DNA of 64,000 bases from Eutreptiella sp. 'Long Island Sound 2002' (GCA_964036045.1 OZ038390.1:37008974-37072973); one strand, 5' to 3'; counted from the stretch's first letter, positions 31,224 through 43,196 are shown. Numbers and translations are program-made. The notes: generated by a model from the sequence alone, not told the origin.

Positions 31224-33668
31224 CTTACCTTACCTTACCTTACCGGCGGTGGCCTCCTGCTTGTCACAAGAGGCAGCGAGACAAGCGGAATCTCAAAGGC
31301 ATCTGGCACTGGTTCTGGAACCAGGGAAGAAGATAATGGAGCAGAATGGCAGCCCAAATGGGGAGCAGGAGGTCAGCCAGATGAGGATCAAAGCTGTGTG
31401 CCCCCGCAATCCACCACCACTACACAACAGAATATCGTCTTCCTGCACATCTACAACACCGAAGTAAACGAGGTCACAGATTCGTGCGGTGCAACTCTGG
31501 GACAACCCATGTCTTGGACAAGGTGCAGGAGAGGATTTCGAGCAGCGGAGCAGCCCGTGCCCTCTCCCAGTGAAGGGTATGGCACAACAGCCAATGCCGA
31601 CAACGCAAGCTCAAAGAGCTCGTGTCACCAGCTGCTGCTGGTCATAGCCCCGCCCGTTGCCCATCGTCCACCCCGCTGACCTGTCCACGCTGCGGTCCAC
31701 AGCTGATCCCGAACAACATAACCCACACGCCTGCCTCCCGGAGGACTGCCCTCGCCAACGTCCCTTCCGTTAAGATGGGCCGAAACCAAAGCGTATGACA
31801 TTGGGTGCGGGTGTTGCATTCTTTTGGCGTTGACATGGCAATGTCAGCCAATTGCAGAGGCAGGACTTCTGATCATTGCACGCTGCCTCCACTGGCAGGC
31901 AGAGTGCTTGGCCAGATGCCAAGCACCGTCAACGACTACCAAAGAGGCAGAACAAACAAACACGACTAGTAACACCTCTGGAGGGCTCACCGTTTGATTT
32001 CCAACACTTTCACTGACTCTTGGTTGGTGCCCAAGAGATGCATGCACACACGGTGCTCACTGGTCGTGGCGGAGGGGCCTTTCCGTCTGAAGCTGTAAAC
32101 AAATGCCACAGGACACCCCTGTGAGGGACATTTGCCAAGAAGTTTGCCGTACCCTCCCGCGCCTTTGCAAGAGGAAAACTAAAGTCCCAAAATTTGACGG
32201 AAACAAAACCTACTGTTGCTTTGACAAGGGGGTATTATAAAGGGCAAAGAAGGACATGGTTCCAAAATTTGCACATACAACACCTACTGTTGCTCTGACA
32301 AGGGCGTTGCTCTCGCAAAGGAGGGGGGGGGGGGGGTATGTAGGCAGGGCCGGGAAAAGAATGCAAGTGGGACGTGGCACATTGATATGAAAAAAAAGGG
32401 GGGGGTAACTGAGAGGCAAATGCCAAAGTCCAAAATGTGGTTGCGGTTGTCCCCGTCCCTGAAATGGAGTGCTGTTCATCGCCGTACGTTGTCACTGGGT
32501 TTTACACTCAGCCAACAAAAATGTTCGCAACCGATGCAACCATGGAATTGATGCACCTCCATCTGGATTGGAACAGAGATGAGACGCACTAGGGCAGGAT
32601 TCTGTGGTCTGGGAATGAGGTTTTCTTGCCTTGTTCCACAGTTGGGCTGTGTAAACATCTGCGGCACCCTTCCCCTTGCTCCTTCCCCCACAGTATCCCT
32701 TTGCAGTGCATCTGTTGTAGCATCCTGCGTAATGTCTTGTTCAGTAGTGTCGGGCTTCGGAAGGGCTCGCGTTGAAGAGAGAGATCAGATATTTCAGAAG
32801 GCCTATCCCCCGCGTCCCCGCGGCCTTGAGCAGACAACGGCAAAAACACCAAAACTGGGAAATACCCGCTGGCGTTGTTTGTACAAAGCCGTTGGTTCAA
32901 GAGCAAACAGTGCCATGCACGAAACATACAGTAGATTGGGTCCACCTTCAGTTTGGTTGGCAAACTTCAGGTTTGATATACTCACACTGGCGCAGTGGAA
33001 GCACCAGCGTACCATCCGCGTGCCCTTTCTGTCCTTAGGGCAGGGGGGGGGGGTCATATTTGGAAGGAAACTGTGGTCAAATGGTGTGTGGCTAGGGTAC
33101 AAATCTTTGTTGGCTATGCGTCGCTGTCTGTTTCGCGAGTCCTCTTGGGATGAGGGTGCCAGGGCTCCTGCGCTCCTGACTGAGGGAGGGAGGGTGGAAA
33201 GGGCTGCAATCCGGGCAAAATGGAGGGAGAGACAGTCAAACGGCAGCGTTCTCAAAAAGGACTTGGCACAAGCTGCTCCAGCGAAGCAGGAACCCCTGCC
33301 CACAGGGCTGGGGGCTGCCAGCGGCGTTCAACACCACATCCGGTCGGGTCAAAGCCCCGGTGATGGGCTTGTGCTTTGGGGCCAATCTCGTTGAGCACTC
33401 GGAGGGATGGCCGGGCACGTCATCCGGGGGCCGTCGGCGTGTGCGTGCCTGACACGACTTTTTCGCGTGTCTCAGGGCGGGCCTTCGTTTTGTGGCATAC
33501 GTACCATCGAAATGAACGCTAGTTTCGGGGCAGGACAGTGGCCTGCCCCGTGGGCTATCGCTCGACGGAGCCGGTGCTGGTGCTTGCCGAGCACGGCCCC
33601 ATCCCGGCGCAGCAGCGTATCGTGCAGGGCAGGGCCCAGAGCAGAGCCCCCCCATTCCAGCGGAAGCG

Positions 33669-34352
33669 CTAAACCGCAGACGAGTTGCTGCGTCGTGGTT
33701 TCTTGGGGGTCAGCCTCTGCTTCGGCGCCAGGGGCTGCCCCTCGGGGTCCAGCAACGTCTCCGCCTCCGCGTCGGGGCGGGGGGGCAGCAGCAGCGACTC
33801 CTCCAGCGCCCCGAACTCCGGCGGCGGGTCCCTCGCGTGCGCCGGGGGCGAGGGCACGAGGCCCGCCGGCATCCCCCCGGACCCCTGGCGGCTGCTCCCG
33901 GACAACCGCCGGCCTAACGACGACCTGCGGCGGCCGAAGCTCCCAGACCCCCCAGACGACCGCCGCCGGAGCTTCTTCCGCGAGGGGGACTTGTCGAGGC
34001 CGGCGTTCTCCGGGAGCCGCGCGGAATGTGACAGGGCCCGGGTGCTGGCGCCGGACCACTCGGCGCTGCGCGAGTGCCGGATGGCGCCGGTGGAGGCGGA
34101 CAGGCGGCGGAAGGCGTTGTTGGCGGCGGCCCCGCCCGAGGGCTTGCGGCGGGGCGGGGGCTTGGGGGGGGTGGAGGCCGCAGAGGTCGGCTCTGGGTCC
34201 TCCTCCTCGACCTTGTTGAGGGGCAGGAGGGTGGCGGGCGCGAGCTTGTCCAGCGGCGTGGGGGACGAGACGGTGTGGAGGCGCGGGAGGTAGTTGCGCG
34301 GTGGGGACATCACCGTGCCGTCCTGCAGGACCTCGCCCTGCACTTGCGTGAT
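33669..34352 (-). CDS. Beta-helix gene exon 22 (last): disordered basic tail and stop
   Basis: Begins after a strong pyrimidine tract and CCACTCCAG (phase 0) and ends with TAG at 33669. Its 227 residues start ITQVQGEVLQDGTVMSPPRN, then become Pro/Ser/Arg-rich (KPPPRRKPSGG, SRKKLRRRSSGGSGSFGRRR) and end in KKPRRSNSSAV. The serine/arginine clusters look like phosphorylation targets. The length is an exact multiple of three. Confidence 0.75.
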   Translation of the reverse strand: MTQVQGEVLQDGTVMSPPRNYLPRLHTVSSPTPLDKLAPATLLPLNKVEEEDPEPTSAASTPPKPPPRRKPSGGAAANNAFRRLSASTGAIRHSRSAEWSGASTRALSHSARLPENAGLDKSPSRKKLRRRSSGGSGSFGRRRSSLGRRLSGSSRQGSGGMPAGLVPSPPAHARDPPPEFGALEESLLLPPRPDAEAETLLDPEGQPLAPKQRLTPKKPRRSNSSAV

Positions 34353-34422
34353 CTGGAGTGGAGGCGCAGAGGAGGTGAAGGACAAAGGGTGCCCCACCTC
34401 CAACAACGTCCCGAGACACGCA

Positions 34423-34598
34423 TGTATTAGAAGAGAGGAGAGGGGGGGGGGGTCCAGATCCCAAAAGTGTTAGTAGCAAAAATGGCCCAAATCAATTTTT
34501 ACTTCCCCAAATTTCATTTTTTGCCACTGCAAAACCTGGGTCCATGGGGGGGGGGGGGGGTAACCCCCTCCTCCTATGGTCGTCAACCGTTCTGATCA
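34423..34598. repeat. Dispersed G-run repeat, copy 1 (intron 21)
   Basis: Order: ATTAGAAGAGAGGAG, G-run, CCAAAAGTG, AAAAATGGCCCAA, CCACTG, TGGGTC, G-run, TAACCCCCTCCTCCTATGG. Copy 3 at 61337 shares the whole order. Confidence 0.7.
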
Positions 34599-36053
34599 GA
34601 GTTGAGGCTAGACTCTGGCCATGCAATGGCCGCTGGATGATGGCCACTGGATGAGAGGGCAACTCCGTGCCAGAGGCCACCGGATGCAATCCCTTCCTCT
34701 GCCAGAGGCTGCTGGATGCAGTTATTCTAGAATTTGTGTATGTGCATCGATTGTAACCCCCGGAGGAAGCCTGTGCTATTGCACGTGCGTACCCCCCCCC
34801 CCCATTGAATACCCTAAGGTATAGATTTTGGCAGGACACTCAATAATGCGAGGAAGGCATAAAATTTTGCAGGTGTTATTTTTAGCGGGGAGGTGCTGCA
34901 TGTTCTTTTTCACTTGTCGTTCAGTTTTGATTTGTGTTGGCTGCATGGAACATTCAGATTCTGCTGCTGTGGCCCATGCCTCTACCGGTGTTTCAAATTT
35001 CAAGAAGCAAACCACAATCACTTTGTTCTTCAACTGAGTACCTTTACAGTGGTGTTGAAGCTGTACCCTGAATTTTTTTCGCGTTCCGTTTGCTTGTACA
35101 TGGCTGAAGGGGGTACAGATTTTGCCAAAGCGCCCATTAAGCCTTGGGGGGCATACATTTTAGGGGAGTATAATTTTTTGGGGGGTGACGCGTTCTCCCG
35201 GGCTGAAAAAATGGCAGCCTTGCCAAGGAGGTCAGGGTTAGGGTAGGATTAGTGTCACCGAGCTGGAGGAACCAGTCTTGGTTTTATAACGCTCTTTAGG
35301 GTCGAGGGTGGACCTACAGGTTTAGCAAGCAAGCAGCAAGCAGCACCAGCAGGCACACGCAAAATGGGCAAAAATCACACTCGGTCATGGTGCTTCAGTT
35401 TTGGCCGAAATTTTGGGGCATGATACCTATGGGTGTAAAGAACAATCACACGAAGTATAAGCCAGAATTTTAATGGTGGCGGCCGGGAACAGGTGACACG
35501 AGTGGCTGGCCTAGGTTTCAAAAAGTGCAATTTAGGGCCGAAAAAAAACCTTTTTATGCCCAAAAGCGCCCTAGAACCAGTTCAAACCGGCCAAACGAAG
35601 GGAAATGGTGGCTACACTCCACATGCTGCTTGACTTCCCCGTGTCAAAGAGCCCTCTAGGGCCCTCTAACTCCACAATATGTCCAAGAAACGCCCACAAA
35701 TGGCCACCAAAAGCCCCAGAATTTGTGTCTCCGGAGGGACCAAGAAATGGGGTGAGCAGGGCGCACCAACAGTTTCTTTTCAAGACCAATCGCCCTGGGC
35801 TGCCCACCAACACCCGCCGTCGCATGCCCGCCGCCTGATGGGACTTGGCAGTTGCAAGACTTGGCAGTTGCCAAGACGAGTCGTGAAGCGTGCACCGAAA
35901 CCACATCTCTTATCTCTCGCATCTCACCTCCGCGCATTTTGTCCACTTACCCCTTGCTGTTCCACCAACTGTTTGAATGTGCATGTTGCCCCCCAGCCCC
36001 GGCTCTAGCAGTAAGCGCCCAATATCCAATGCCCAAACAACTTCTCACACGAC

Positions 36054-36192
36054 CTTAGACATCGCAGCCGGGCCCCAATTTGCAGCTTCCATCGTCAATG
36101 CGTCGTGCTGCATTTGCAATTCTTTGTACTTCTTCTCGTCTTCCACCCGTTGCGCCTGGCGTTCTGACCGCGTGGGCTTGCCGGTCTTGGAA
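36054..36192 (-). CDS. Beta-helix gene exon 21: charged linker
   Basis: Phase 2 in, phase 0 out. Acceptor CCAACAG; donor AAG|GTCGTG. Encodes SKTGKPTRSERQAQRVEDEK, then KYKELQMQHDALTMEAANWG, a probable helix after the beta-helix. The frame hits a stop two codons past the donor, so a shorter isoform ending here is possible. Confidence 0.6.
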
Positions 36193-36333
36193 CTGTTGGG
36201 TACATGGTGCAAGGAGTCCATTGGGAGAGGGAGACAAGGGGGGAATTGGATTGAATTGAGCAGGAAAGGAGGGAGGGGGGAAGGGAAGGGGGGAAAGGGA
36301 CGGATGGAGGGAGGGAGGGCGGGAGGGAGAGAG

Positions 36334-36361
36334 GATTTGGATTTGGATTTGGATTTGGGGG
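36334..36361. repeat. GGATTT hexanucleotide repeat
   Basis: Four tandem GGATTT units, next to GGGA-rich DNA, in the intron between exons 20 and 21. Confidence 0.85.
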
Positions 36362-36720
36362 CGGATCTTAAGGCTCACAGGACGCCTGGGGTGGTGCACC
36401 ACGACGCTCCCGACGACACTGAGAGCGCCATGCAGGCACACATGGGGATCTTGGTCACCTGCGCTGCACCCTCAGGGTGCCATGCAGGCGCACAAGGAGC
36501 TCCTGATCACCTGCGAGGGGGGAAGGGAGGGAGGGAGGGAGGTACGGTGCGGTGTAACGCGTCGTTTCTTACTGGTGTGGCCGGTCCCCTCTTGGACAAC
36601 CCGCTTCAAACCGACCCGGGCAGCCCCGCAGCCCCTCGTTGGTGCCCGGCACCTTGAACGGTACGGGTAGCCTTCAAAGCAGCGAGCTTGATGAAAGAAA
36701 GGGAAGGACCCCAGGGGGAC

Positions 36721-36811
36721 ACAACTGCTGCACCGTAGTACCCAGTCGTCTTTGGCCTGTCCAGCACCAAGGCCCCATCACGCCAGTCCGGGTAGTCCTG
36801 CAGGTTGGACC
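36721..36811 (-). CDS. Beta-helix gene exon 20 (tentative)
   Basis: Acceptor CTGCCAG|GG in phase 1 joins exon 19 smoothly (...WLHG-GSNLQDYPDWRDG). The weak donor GTCCCC fits phase 2 of exon 21. It marks the end of the coil pattern (ALVLDRPKTTGYYGAAV). An alternative is a longer exon using GTGCCG near 36654. Confidence 0.5.
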
Positions 36812-37313
36812 CTGGCAGTTGAGTGCTACCCAGTCCGGCAGCGGGGCAGGGCGGCGCGCCTGTGAGTTGCCCACGCTCACGCATTATGCCCCTTCGCCCA
36901 AAGGTCCCACACCAGCTATTGAAATGCCCCCACAGGGCTAAGTGGATTGAATCAGAAGGTCGAGTGATGGGGACGTGACAGAGAGGCACACCATGAGAGG
37001 CCTATGTCCAAGCCCCCTTGATTGGTGTGATCCAACACTACAGGAGAGTGGTTCACGATGCCGCTCTCTTGCGTAGGGTAGTACAGGAAGTTGCCAGAAA
37101 AGTCAGAGCTTGCACCTGCAGAGCAGCATCAAGTGGACACGGGATGTGGGGGTGAAGGTTGGCAACCCGTGGTAATGCCTCGGAAGCCCGAGCCCTCAGG
37201 GGAAAGCAAACGTCGCCGCAGCAGGACACAAGTGCGTCCTCCGTTGCAGCACTTCGCACCTCCAGGCAGTCAAACCAAGCCTCTGACGTCTGACCCCAAC
37301 AATCCTCTCACAC

Positions 37314-37416
37314 CTCCATGCAACCAAACCGCCACGTTGGTGTTCTCGAAAACAACGTTATTCCGGAACTTCCCTTTGGCCTCTTCAACGTTCAGCCCCG
37401 TGGCGTTGTCATACAT
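37314..37416 (-). CDS. Beta-helix gene exon 19
   Basis: Phase 0 in, 1 out; acceptor TTTGCGCAG, donor GTGTGA. Encodes MYDNATGLNVEEAKGKFRNN, then VVFENTNVAVWLHG. It completes the coil begun in exon 18 (VDGNE-MYDN). Confidence 0.85.
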
Positions 37417-37801
37417 CTGCGCAAACCAGTAAACCACAGTCGTGATCCAGTAAGACCCGCACCACAACTCGTGGTCCAGTCCCCCAATGGCAAGAGAAAC
37501 GTCAGCAAAACAGCCTCAAAGGCAGGGGACCCAACAGATAGGACGCCACAACAATGCCAATGACACTCCCGTTATCTTCCTTCATCAGCGAAATGGCCAT
37601 CTCACGCCATCTGGGACTCAGCCATCCCACGCACACACACATGCACGCCACCCAATAAACAATCAAACGGGAAACTTCTCACGCCTCAAACCAAACAACG
37701 GCTTCCAGACCAGGGCAGTCCTTAAGGGGAAAAGAATGCCCCCGACCCAGAGATCGTGCATCTTCGTGCAATGGGAGCCCGTAGCAACACGCAGCAAAAT
37801 G

Positions 37802-37855
37802 CAGCTCCCTCCCTCCCTCGATCCCTCCCTCCCTCCCTCCTCCCTTCTTCCCCCA
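37802..37855. repeat. CCCT/CTCC repeat
   Basis: Polypyrimidine run of CTCC units, intron 18. Confidence 0.85.
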
Positions 37856-38374
37856 ATGCCACCGTTCTGACTGGCACATGGAAAGCACTAACCATCCAGG
37901 CAAGCTTCTCCCTGGGGATGAGGCAGGTGCCTCGCCAAAAACCCTCGTACGATAGGCGTTCACTGTGCACCAGGGCCCCAGAAAAAATGGGTCCCGCACG
38001 TCCACAGTCCCCACTACAGCATGCAGCCATGTGGACCCCTACCAGGCCATTGCTTAGTGATATTGGGGAGGGGGGGGGGGGGGGGGTTGCCCCCCCCCCC
38101 CCCCCCCGCCCGGGATTTTTGGCTGACCCACCCACCCACCGACATCAGAGAACTTTTCCTCAGGAAAAAAATGAAATCGATCAAAGAGGCCCGAACTTGG
38201 AGATCAATTTTAGGTACACAAACTTGTTTTGGCCTCTGATCCACCCACCCCACAACTGGGTAATATCAACCAGCCGCTAAGCGGAGGCTTGACCCCTGCC
38301 TGCCTCTACCACTGGGTTTGTTCGTGTTCGTGGCATGGAGGTCTCCTAAGCGCCGGCCAGGGCTGTGCTCAAGG

Positions 38375-38520
38375 GGGGGGAAGGGGGGGTCTGGAACCAA
38401 AAAGTTTGTGTACCAAAAGTGGCCCGACGAGATTTCCCCCATTGTAAATTTCGTTCTTTCCCACGATGGTCACTTTGGTCTGGGGGGGGGGGGGCAGGGG
38501 GGGGGGGGCTCCTCCTTGCG
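38375..38520. repeat. Dispersed G-run repeat, copy 2 (intron 18)
   Basis: Shares GGTCTGGAACCAAAAAGTTT, TGTGTACCAAAA, TGGCCC, TTGTAAATTTCGTT and a closing G-run with the copy at 61337. A weaker inverted relative lies at about 38130-38235. Confidence 0.65.
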
Positions 38521-39491
38521 GGGAAAAAAATTAAGCAGGGGTCTGGCGGGGGCCTCTGCTTGGCCCAGTGACCTGACAATTGCGACACAGGGAACACGGC
38601 CGGCCTCAGTGGTCCCTCGATGGGGTGGGGGTATGGCACCGCAGCAGAAGTGCTTGGTAGAGATGCTTGGTACACAAGGCGAGCCTCCGCAAGGAAGCAT
38701 TGAGCCCGTCCGCGTTCAGGCAGCTGGTCCAAGGTGGTGCAACGGGACCAAGCCCAGAGCATCGAGGCGCAAAGACCGCGGCGCGCGGCGCGCGCCCGGC
38801 CACAGGCCTATTGCATGGGCCGGTGGCGCTGCGTGCCACTGAGTCATGCACCAGACGCAACGGGATCCCGCTCAGTTTCCGTTACGGTTATCACTGACAC
38901 GGGGCTACATCCTAATGGGCTCACTTTGCACCCACGCACTGCCGCCAGCCATCGGGAGGGTGGGAGGGTGCGGGAACGGGGGACTATCCAGGGGGTTCGC
39001 AAAATGAGGGTTATGCTCCAAAGGGATCAATGAAACGGTGACAAAGATGGCCACGCAGAGAGGACGCCTCAACACGTGGCACCAAACGGTTGTTGAACTC
39101 ATGCACATCCCCCTCGAAGCAGAACGCCGGTTGGGACTTCCGGATGTACGCACTGATTTGGCTTTTCCGCGGGAAATTTTTTACGTGGCTTCAGACAAGC
39201 CGCTGGCGAAAAGTACCCTTCGTAACTGAGAGTGGGACAGTTGTCCCTCTGCTCACAAGCGCGGAGGCGACCCAACTTTTCACCCCGAGACATGAGTTTC
39301 AGAGTATGAGACGCAGTGGCTCTGCCAGATACCAGCGGCCAGTGCCTGTGCTCATACGGCGGCCACAGCACAACGCCCACCACAGGATTCGCACACGGGT
39401 GCCGTGGTCAAGGCGCGGCAAGGGGCACAGCGGGAAGGTGCCACGCGATGTCAGATGGACGCGTATTGAGAAACAGGGCAGCCCACAGGAC

Positions 39492-39589
39492 CTCATTGCC
39501 GTCGACCAGTGGGGTCGCCGACGCGGTGACTGACATTCCAAACTCTTGGCACTGGAAGATCTGGTTCTTGGAGTAGGTACCCGCCGCGC
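39492..39589 (-). CDS. Beta-helix gene exon 18
   Basis: Phase 1 in, 0 out; acceptor GTGCACAG, donor GTCCTG. Encodes AAGTYSKNQIFQCQEFGMSV, then TASATPLVDGNE. Confidence 0.85.
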
Positions 39590-39943
39590 CTGTGCACGAG
39601 GAACGCAAGAGGGGGGGGGGGGGGCTGAATGCGCGAGTGGGGGCAGGAGAAGTGCGAGGATTTGCCGAACTTGGCAGGGAAGAGGTAGTGAGAGTGAGAG
39701 ACAAAATGAAATGCCGGGGAGTGGGTGGCGACGACGCCGGACCGCCAGAATACACAATGAGGGCACCGATGCGGCGGCACTGTCAACAACGAGGAATGCA
39801 CTCCCTCAGCCTTTGACCGGGAGCCCGTTTGATCATGCGGGGGCCGTCCCCCTCTCAGCCCCAAACCCACTCAACACCGGAAGGGGGGCAAAGGGGCCGC
39901 TCCTGAGAACAGTAGTCCCGGTCATGTGCCCCCGCGCCAATAC

Positions 39944-40123
39944 CTTTAGTCACCAGCAATCCGCATTGCGCAGCCCTGAGGACGCTGTTGAGCTTGAACT
40001 CTGGCGCACCGTAGTTCACGACCACGCAGGTCTTAAAGCCTTCGATCGTGTTGCCGTCGAACACGGCGCTGCCTCCGTTGACCACGACGCCGTACCCGGT
40101 TTCATTGTCCATGATGTGGTTTC
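39944..40123 (-). CDS. Beta-helix gene exon 17
   Basis: Phase 1 in, 1 out; acceptor CATGCACAG, donor GTATTG. Carries three turns (GNHIMDN, FDGNTIEG, FKLNSVLR) with strands YGVVVNGG and CVVVNYG. Its incoming phase does not match exon 16. Confidence 0.85.
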
Positions 40124-40668
40124 CTGTGCATGGCCGGGGAGAGGGGGCGTGCACGCCTGCACGGGACTGCGATGCGGGCGCGCACGACGAACGGCGGTTG
40201 AAAAGGGACCGGATCGGACCAGAAGGGCAGTCTGGAAGTCGCAAAGGGCAGAGCGCAGTACCACGTGCAGTACGCACGGAAATGCCGAAGCATGTCAGGG
40301 GGTGCGATCCCTGTTCGGACCCTCCCCCCCCACGGAGTCGTTCCGTTTGAGACCCCCGCCGTAGAGAGCCCTGGTAGGATCCGCCCACAAGCCCTCGCCC
40401 CTCACATACGTTTGAACGTGCATTTGGCTCTGTCCGTGCACACGACTGCGCCTGACTGGCACCTGAAATGGATGATGTGGCGGATGCACGGACAGTGGGA
40501 AACGACTCAGGGCGAGAAAATTGCTCGAGGGGGTGGCGGGGGCACGGAGGCCCATTTCCCAACCCCCCCTCTCCTTGTCCGCCGCGCCGGGAGGGGGGGT
40601 TCGGCGCGGAGGGTGCCGTAACTGACGTGCCATGGGGGGGAGGGGTCGATCCCAAAATATATATCTCA

Positions 40669-40699
40669 AAATGATCCCCACCTCGCGCTGATCATTTTG
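40669..40699. repeat. Small inverted-repeat motif, copy in intron 16
   Basis: CAAAATGATC and GATCATTTTG are perfect 10-bp inverted arms around 11-13 bp, preceded by a G-rich run. A near copy lies at 62793-62825 and a looser one at 41728-41776. Confidence 0.5.
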
Positions 40700-40796
40700 C
40701 ACATTTGTGAGGGGGAAATTTTTTGGTGGCAAAAACTTTTTCAGGCCGAAAATTGTCTTCCAGGTCGAGTTCCTGCCAGTTGGCAAACATTCAACA

Positions 40797-40867
40797 GCGC
40801 CGGTGGTGTAGAGGTATCATGCATCCCTGCCACGGATGCGACCCGGGTTCGATTCCCGGCCGGCGCA
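40797..40867 (+). tRNA. tRNA-Gly (GCC)
   Basis: A full cloverleaf. The 7-bp acceptor stem pairs GCGCCGG with CCGGCGC, with discriminator A at 40867. The anticodon stem CATCC/GGATG encloses loop CTGCCAC with anticodon GCC. The T-arm is CCGGG-TTCGATT-CCCGG. The A-box region (TGGTGTAGAGGTATCA) and B-box (GGTTCGATTCC) are intact. It lies in an intron of the beta-helix gene on the opposite strand. A T-run terminator is weak: only TTTT appears just downstream. Confidence 0.93.
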
Positions 40868-42196
40868 TTTTGCATTCGTTGAAGCGTGGTCTGGGGCCAG
40901 AGCCAACATTGTAACACACAACCCCTGGAGCATTCTTTTTTGTTCCGAGGCGCCCGGTCCAGGCATGCTCTTAACGGGGGGTACCCACCCGAGACATGAC
41001 GCGACAAGAGGCGCGGCTCCTCGTGCCGGGGATGCATTGGAACCCCCGCCCCCCCCTGGAGCGCCCAGCCTATGCCCAGCCACTGTCCCCCTAACGGCAA
41101 GTGCAAGCCTCAGTGGCATTTGTAACCGTCAGTAACCGCCCCCAACTGCTTTGGCAACCTGCCTATCTGACCGCTTCTGGAGCCGCCTCTGAGGTCCCTT
41201 CCCTTCTAATGAATCCGTGCCTTGTGCTTAATACTTATTCTTGCTTCTGCTTGTTGTTGTCGGAGGCCCTTGGCGCAGGCGCGAAGCCCAGGTGCTGCAG
41301 CCGAAACATGTCCGGGGTGTGTGGGAGTTGAGATCAGAACGTCCGCCTGACGGCTCACAATTGCTGGTTGCATTCCCTGGTGTCTGACAGGCTGCCAGCT
41401 CTGACTGGCTTCACATTCAGTCATTCCCAGACCGTGAACGGCTGCACTCCACCACTGACGTGGTGAATTGTAACGCAGGGCCGGGGGGGTCCGGGTTACC
41501 AAGTGTTACCTGTACGTGATGTGCTCCAGTCTCGGACACTCTGTCCGTGGTTTAGCTTGTGGTGTGTGTGCGCGCGGGGGGGTGGCATATTTATGAGGGC
41601 ACGTGCCTTTTCAGGTCCAGCACGCTCTTGTGCCAGGGGTGGTCGCTCAGGCTGGGTGACCATATTCAGGACGGACAACAGCCCGCATCTCCAAAGTCCG
41701 TGTGTGTGCGCGGGGGGGGGGGGGGGTTCCGAAATTTTCTACCTCAAAGAGATCGCCACATCACATCATTTTGAGGCGTGTGGATTGAGGCAAAAGGGGT
41801 GGGGGGTTGGGCACGTGAGCCCCCCCAGAAAATGGCGACGGCTTCGGCGCCCTGCTCTTGTGGGCCTTCTTGGGCGCCACTGGGCAACTGACCTTCCAAA
41901 AAGGAGGGGCAGGCGAGACGTGGCGGGGGCTCGCGTCCACCGACCGCATGCGAACATGCTCGATTCTCAGGGCACTGACGGAGGACCGCGGGGTGTCAGA
42001 ATACAAAAAAAAAAGCTGCCGGCCGTCAGTACTCTCGGACTCAACAGAGCTCCGGTCGACGGGCAACTGCCGTCGGTTACCAGGCAATCGGCGCCAGTTG
42101 GCCATTCACTGCCATCGGGTGACGGCCAGCCGCCGTTGGTACAGCGCCGATCCACCGCGTCCCTGCAGGACCCCACTGCACGCGCCCTTGCGGGAC
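40868..42196. other. Intron DNA, possible hiding place of a missing exon
   Basis: Lies between exons 16 and 17, whose phases disagree. Contains G runs at 41712 and a G-run/AT-rich repeat. I found no convincing exon with phase 2 in and 1 out. Confidence 0.4.
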
Positions 42197-42393
42197 CTGA
42201 GGAGGGTGTTGCTGTCCAGAAGCGCCGAAGAACTGTTCTTGACCAGCACCCCCGTCCCCAGCGTGAGGCCGATCTTGTTCTTCTGGAAGAGGGGGTCCCC
42301 AGCGTCCTCCAATTGAACGGCCACGTCCTTTGCATTGTACAATTGGTTCTGTTTGAACTGCCCGCAACCCCCGTCGGTGACTTGAATGAGGAT
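42197..42393 (-). CDS. Beta-helix gene exon 16
   Basis: Phase 0 in; acceptor ACTGCGTCAG. Encodes ILIQVTDGGCGQFKQNQLYN and KNKIGLTLGTGVLVKNSSSA. The best donor (AG|GTCCCG, phase 2) does not fit exon 17. Reading on gives SGVLQGRGGSALYQ, which still resembles a coil, so the 3' end is uncertain and a short exon may lie between. Confidence 0.75.
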
Positions 42394-42639
42394 CTGACGC
42401 AGTGAAACAGCGGGAAGCAGCAGCATGTTACCACCACAAAACGAACTGAAAACACACGCACACACACTTCGTGAGGGAAACCAGAACCATGACAAACACG
42501 TGCAGTGTGGGTGAAACGGGTCACGGCAGTGGCACGACATGGGCCTCCAGAAACACCTCGTCAAGCCATTCAAAACAATGAGATTGTTATGAGGCTGGGC
42601 GCGTTTCGAAAAAAGATAGACACTCAGAGCCGCACGCAC

Positions 42640-42697
42640 GCGCACACACACACACACACACACATACACACACCAAGAAAGAACCTTCCCAACACAA

Positions 42698-42742
<45 letters not shown>
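42640..42742. repeat. CA microsatellites
   Basis: Two CA runs (about 42642-42672 and 42701-42742) separated by non-repeat DNA; intron 15. Confidence 0.95.
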
Positions 42743-42745
<3 letters not shown>

Positions 42746-43116
42746 CAGACATGCCACTAGCGTCTGGCAGGGAAACTGATTCTCAGGAGGAATCGGCCCC
42801 TTAGCAAAAGCTACTCAGTAATGCCCGCCCCCCGCACCACCAGAACGCGCTGCATCCAGCGCGTCCAGCGTCTAACTTGTTAGGACCCTGCTCCATCTGA
42901 TCATGCCTGAGCTGGCAGACGCTAGTGGTCAGTCTGTCTGACACACACACAGTGTAGACACTTTACCACCGAATGCAACAGGGCACAGCGTTGGGCATTG
43001 CACTCCCTCGGGCCACAAACATGGGAGTGAAATAGAACACCATGTGCCAGAACCAGTCGTCGGACAGCAAACTGGGATGGACGCATGTTGCCCCCATGGT
43101 GCATCTGGACCACGGA

Positions 43117-43118
<2 letters not shown>

Positions 43119-43194
<76 letters not shown>
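43119..43194. repeat. CA microsatellite
   Basis: Nearly pure CA run of about 75 bp, intron 15. Confidence 0.95.

Positions 43195-43196
<2 letters not shown>

Larger units (their letters stand above)
27469..33668. other. Gene-poor intergenic region
   Basis: Scattered protein-like islands occur (plus strand near 28300-28550 and 28804-29000; both strands near 30100-30770), but none has a domain I recognise and none links to a neighbour through splice sites. It also holds a GA microsatellite, a 13-bp-stem hairpin at 31192-31223 followed by TTACC repeats, and G runs near 28990, 32324 and 33040. The right end should contain the 3' untranslated region of the beta-helix gene. Confidence 0.4.

Noticed and set aside
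32579-33394. 271-codon plus-strand frame
   Set aside because: No recognisable domain, contains a G homopolymer, and lies downstream of the beta-helix stop; likely fortuitous.
36334-36361. Telomere-like GGATTT repeats
   Set aside because: Only four units and not a known telomere motif; treated as a microsatellite.
40741-41106. Minus frame with AGNRTRVASVAG
   Set aside because: This string is the antisense translation of the tRNA-Gly gene, a well-known false ORF.
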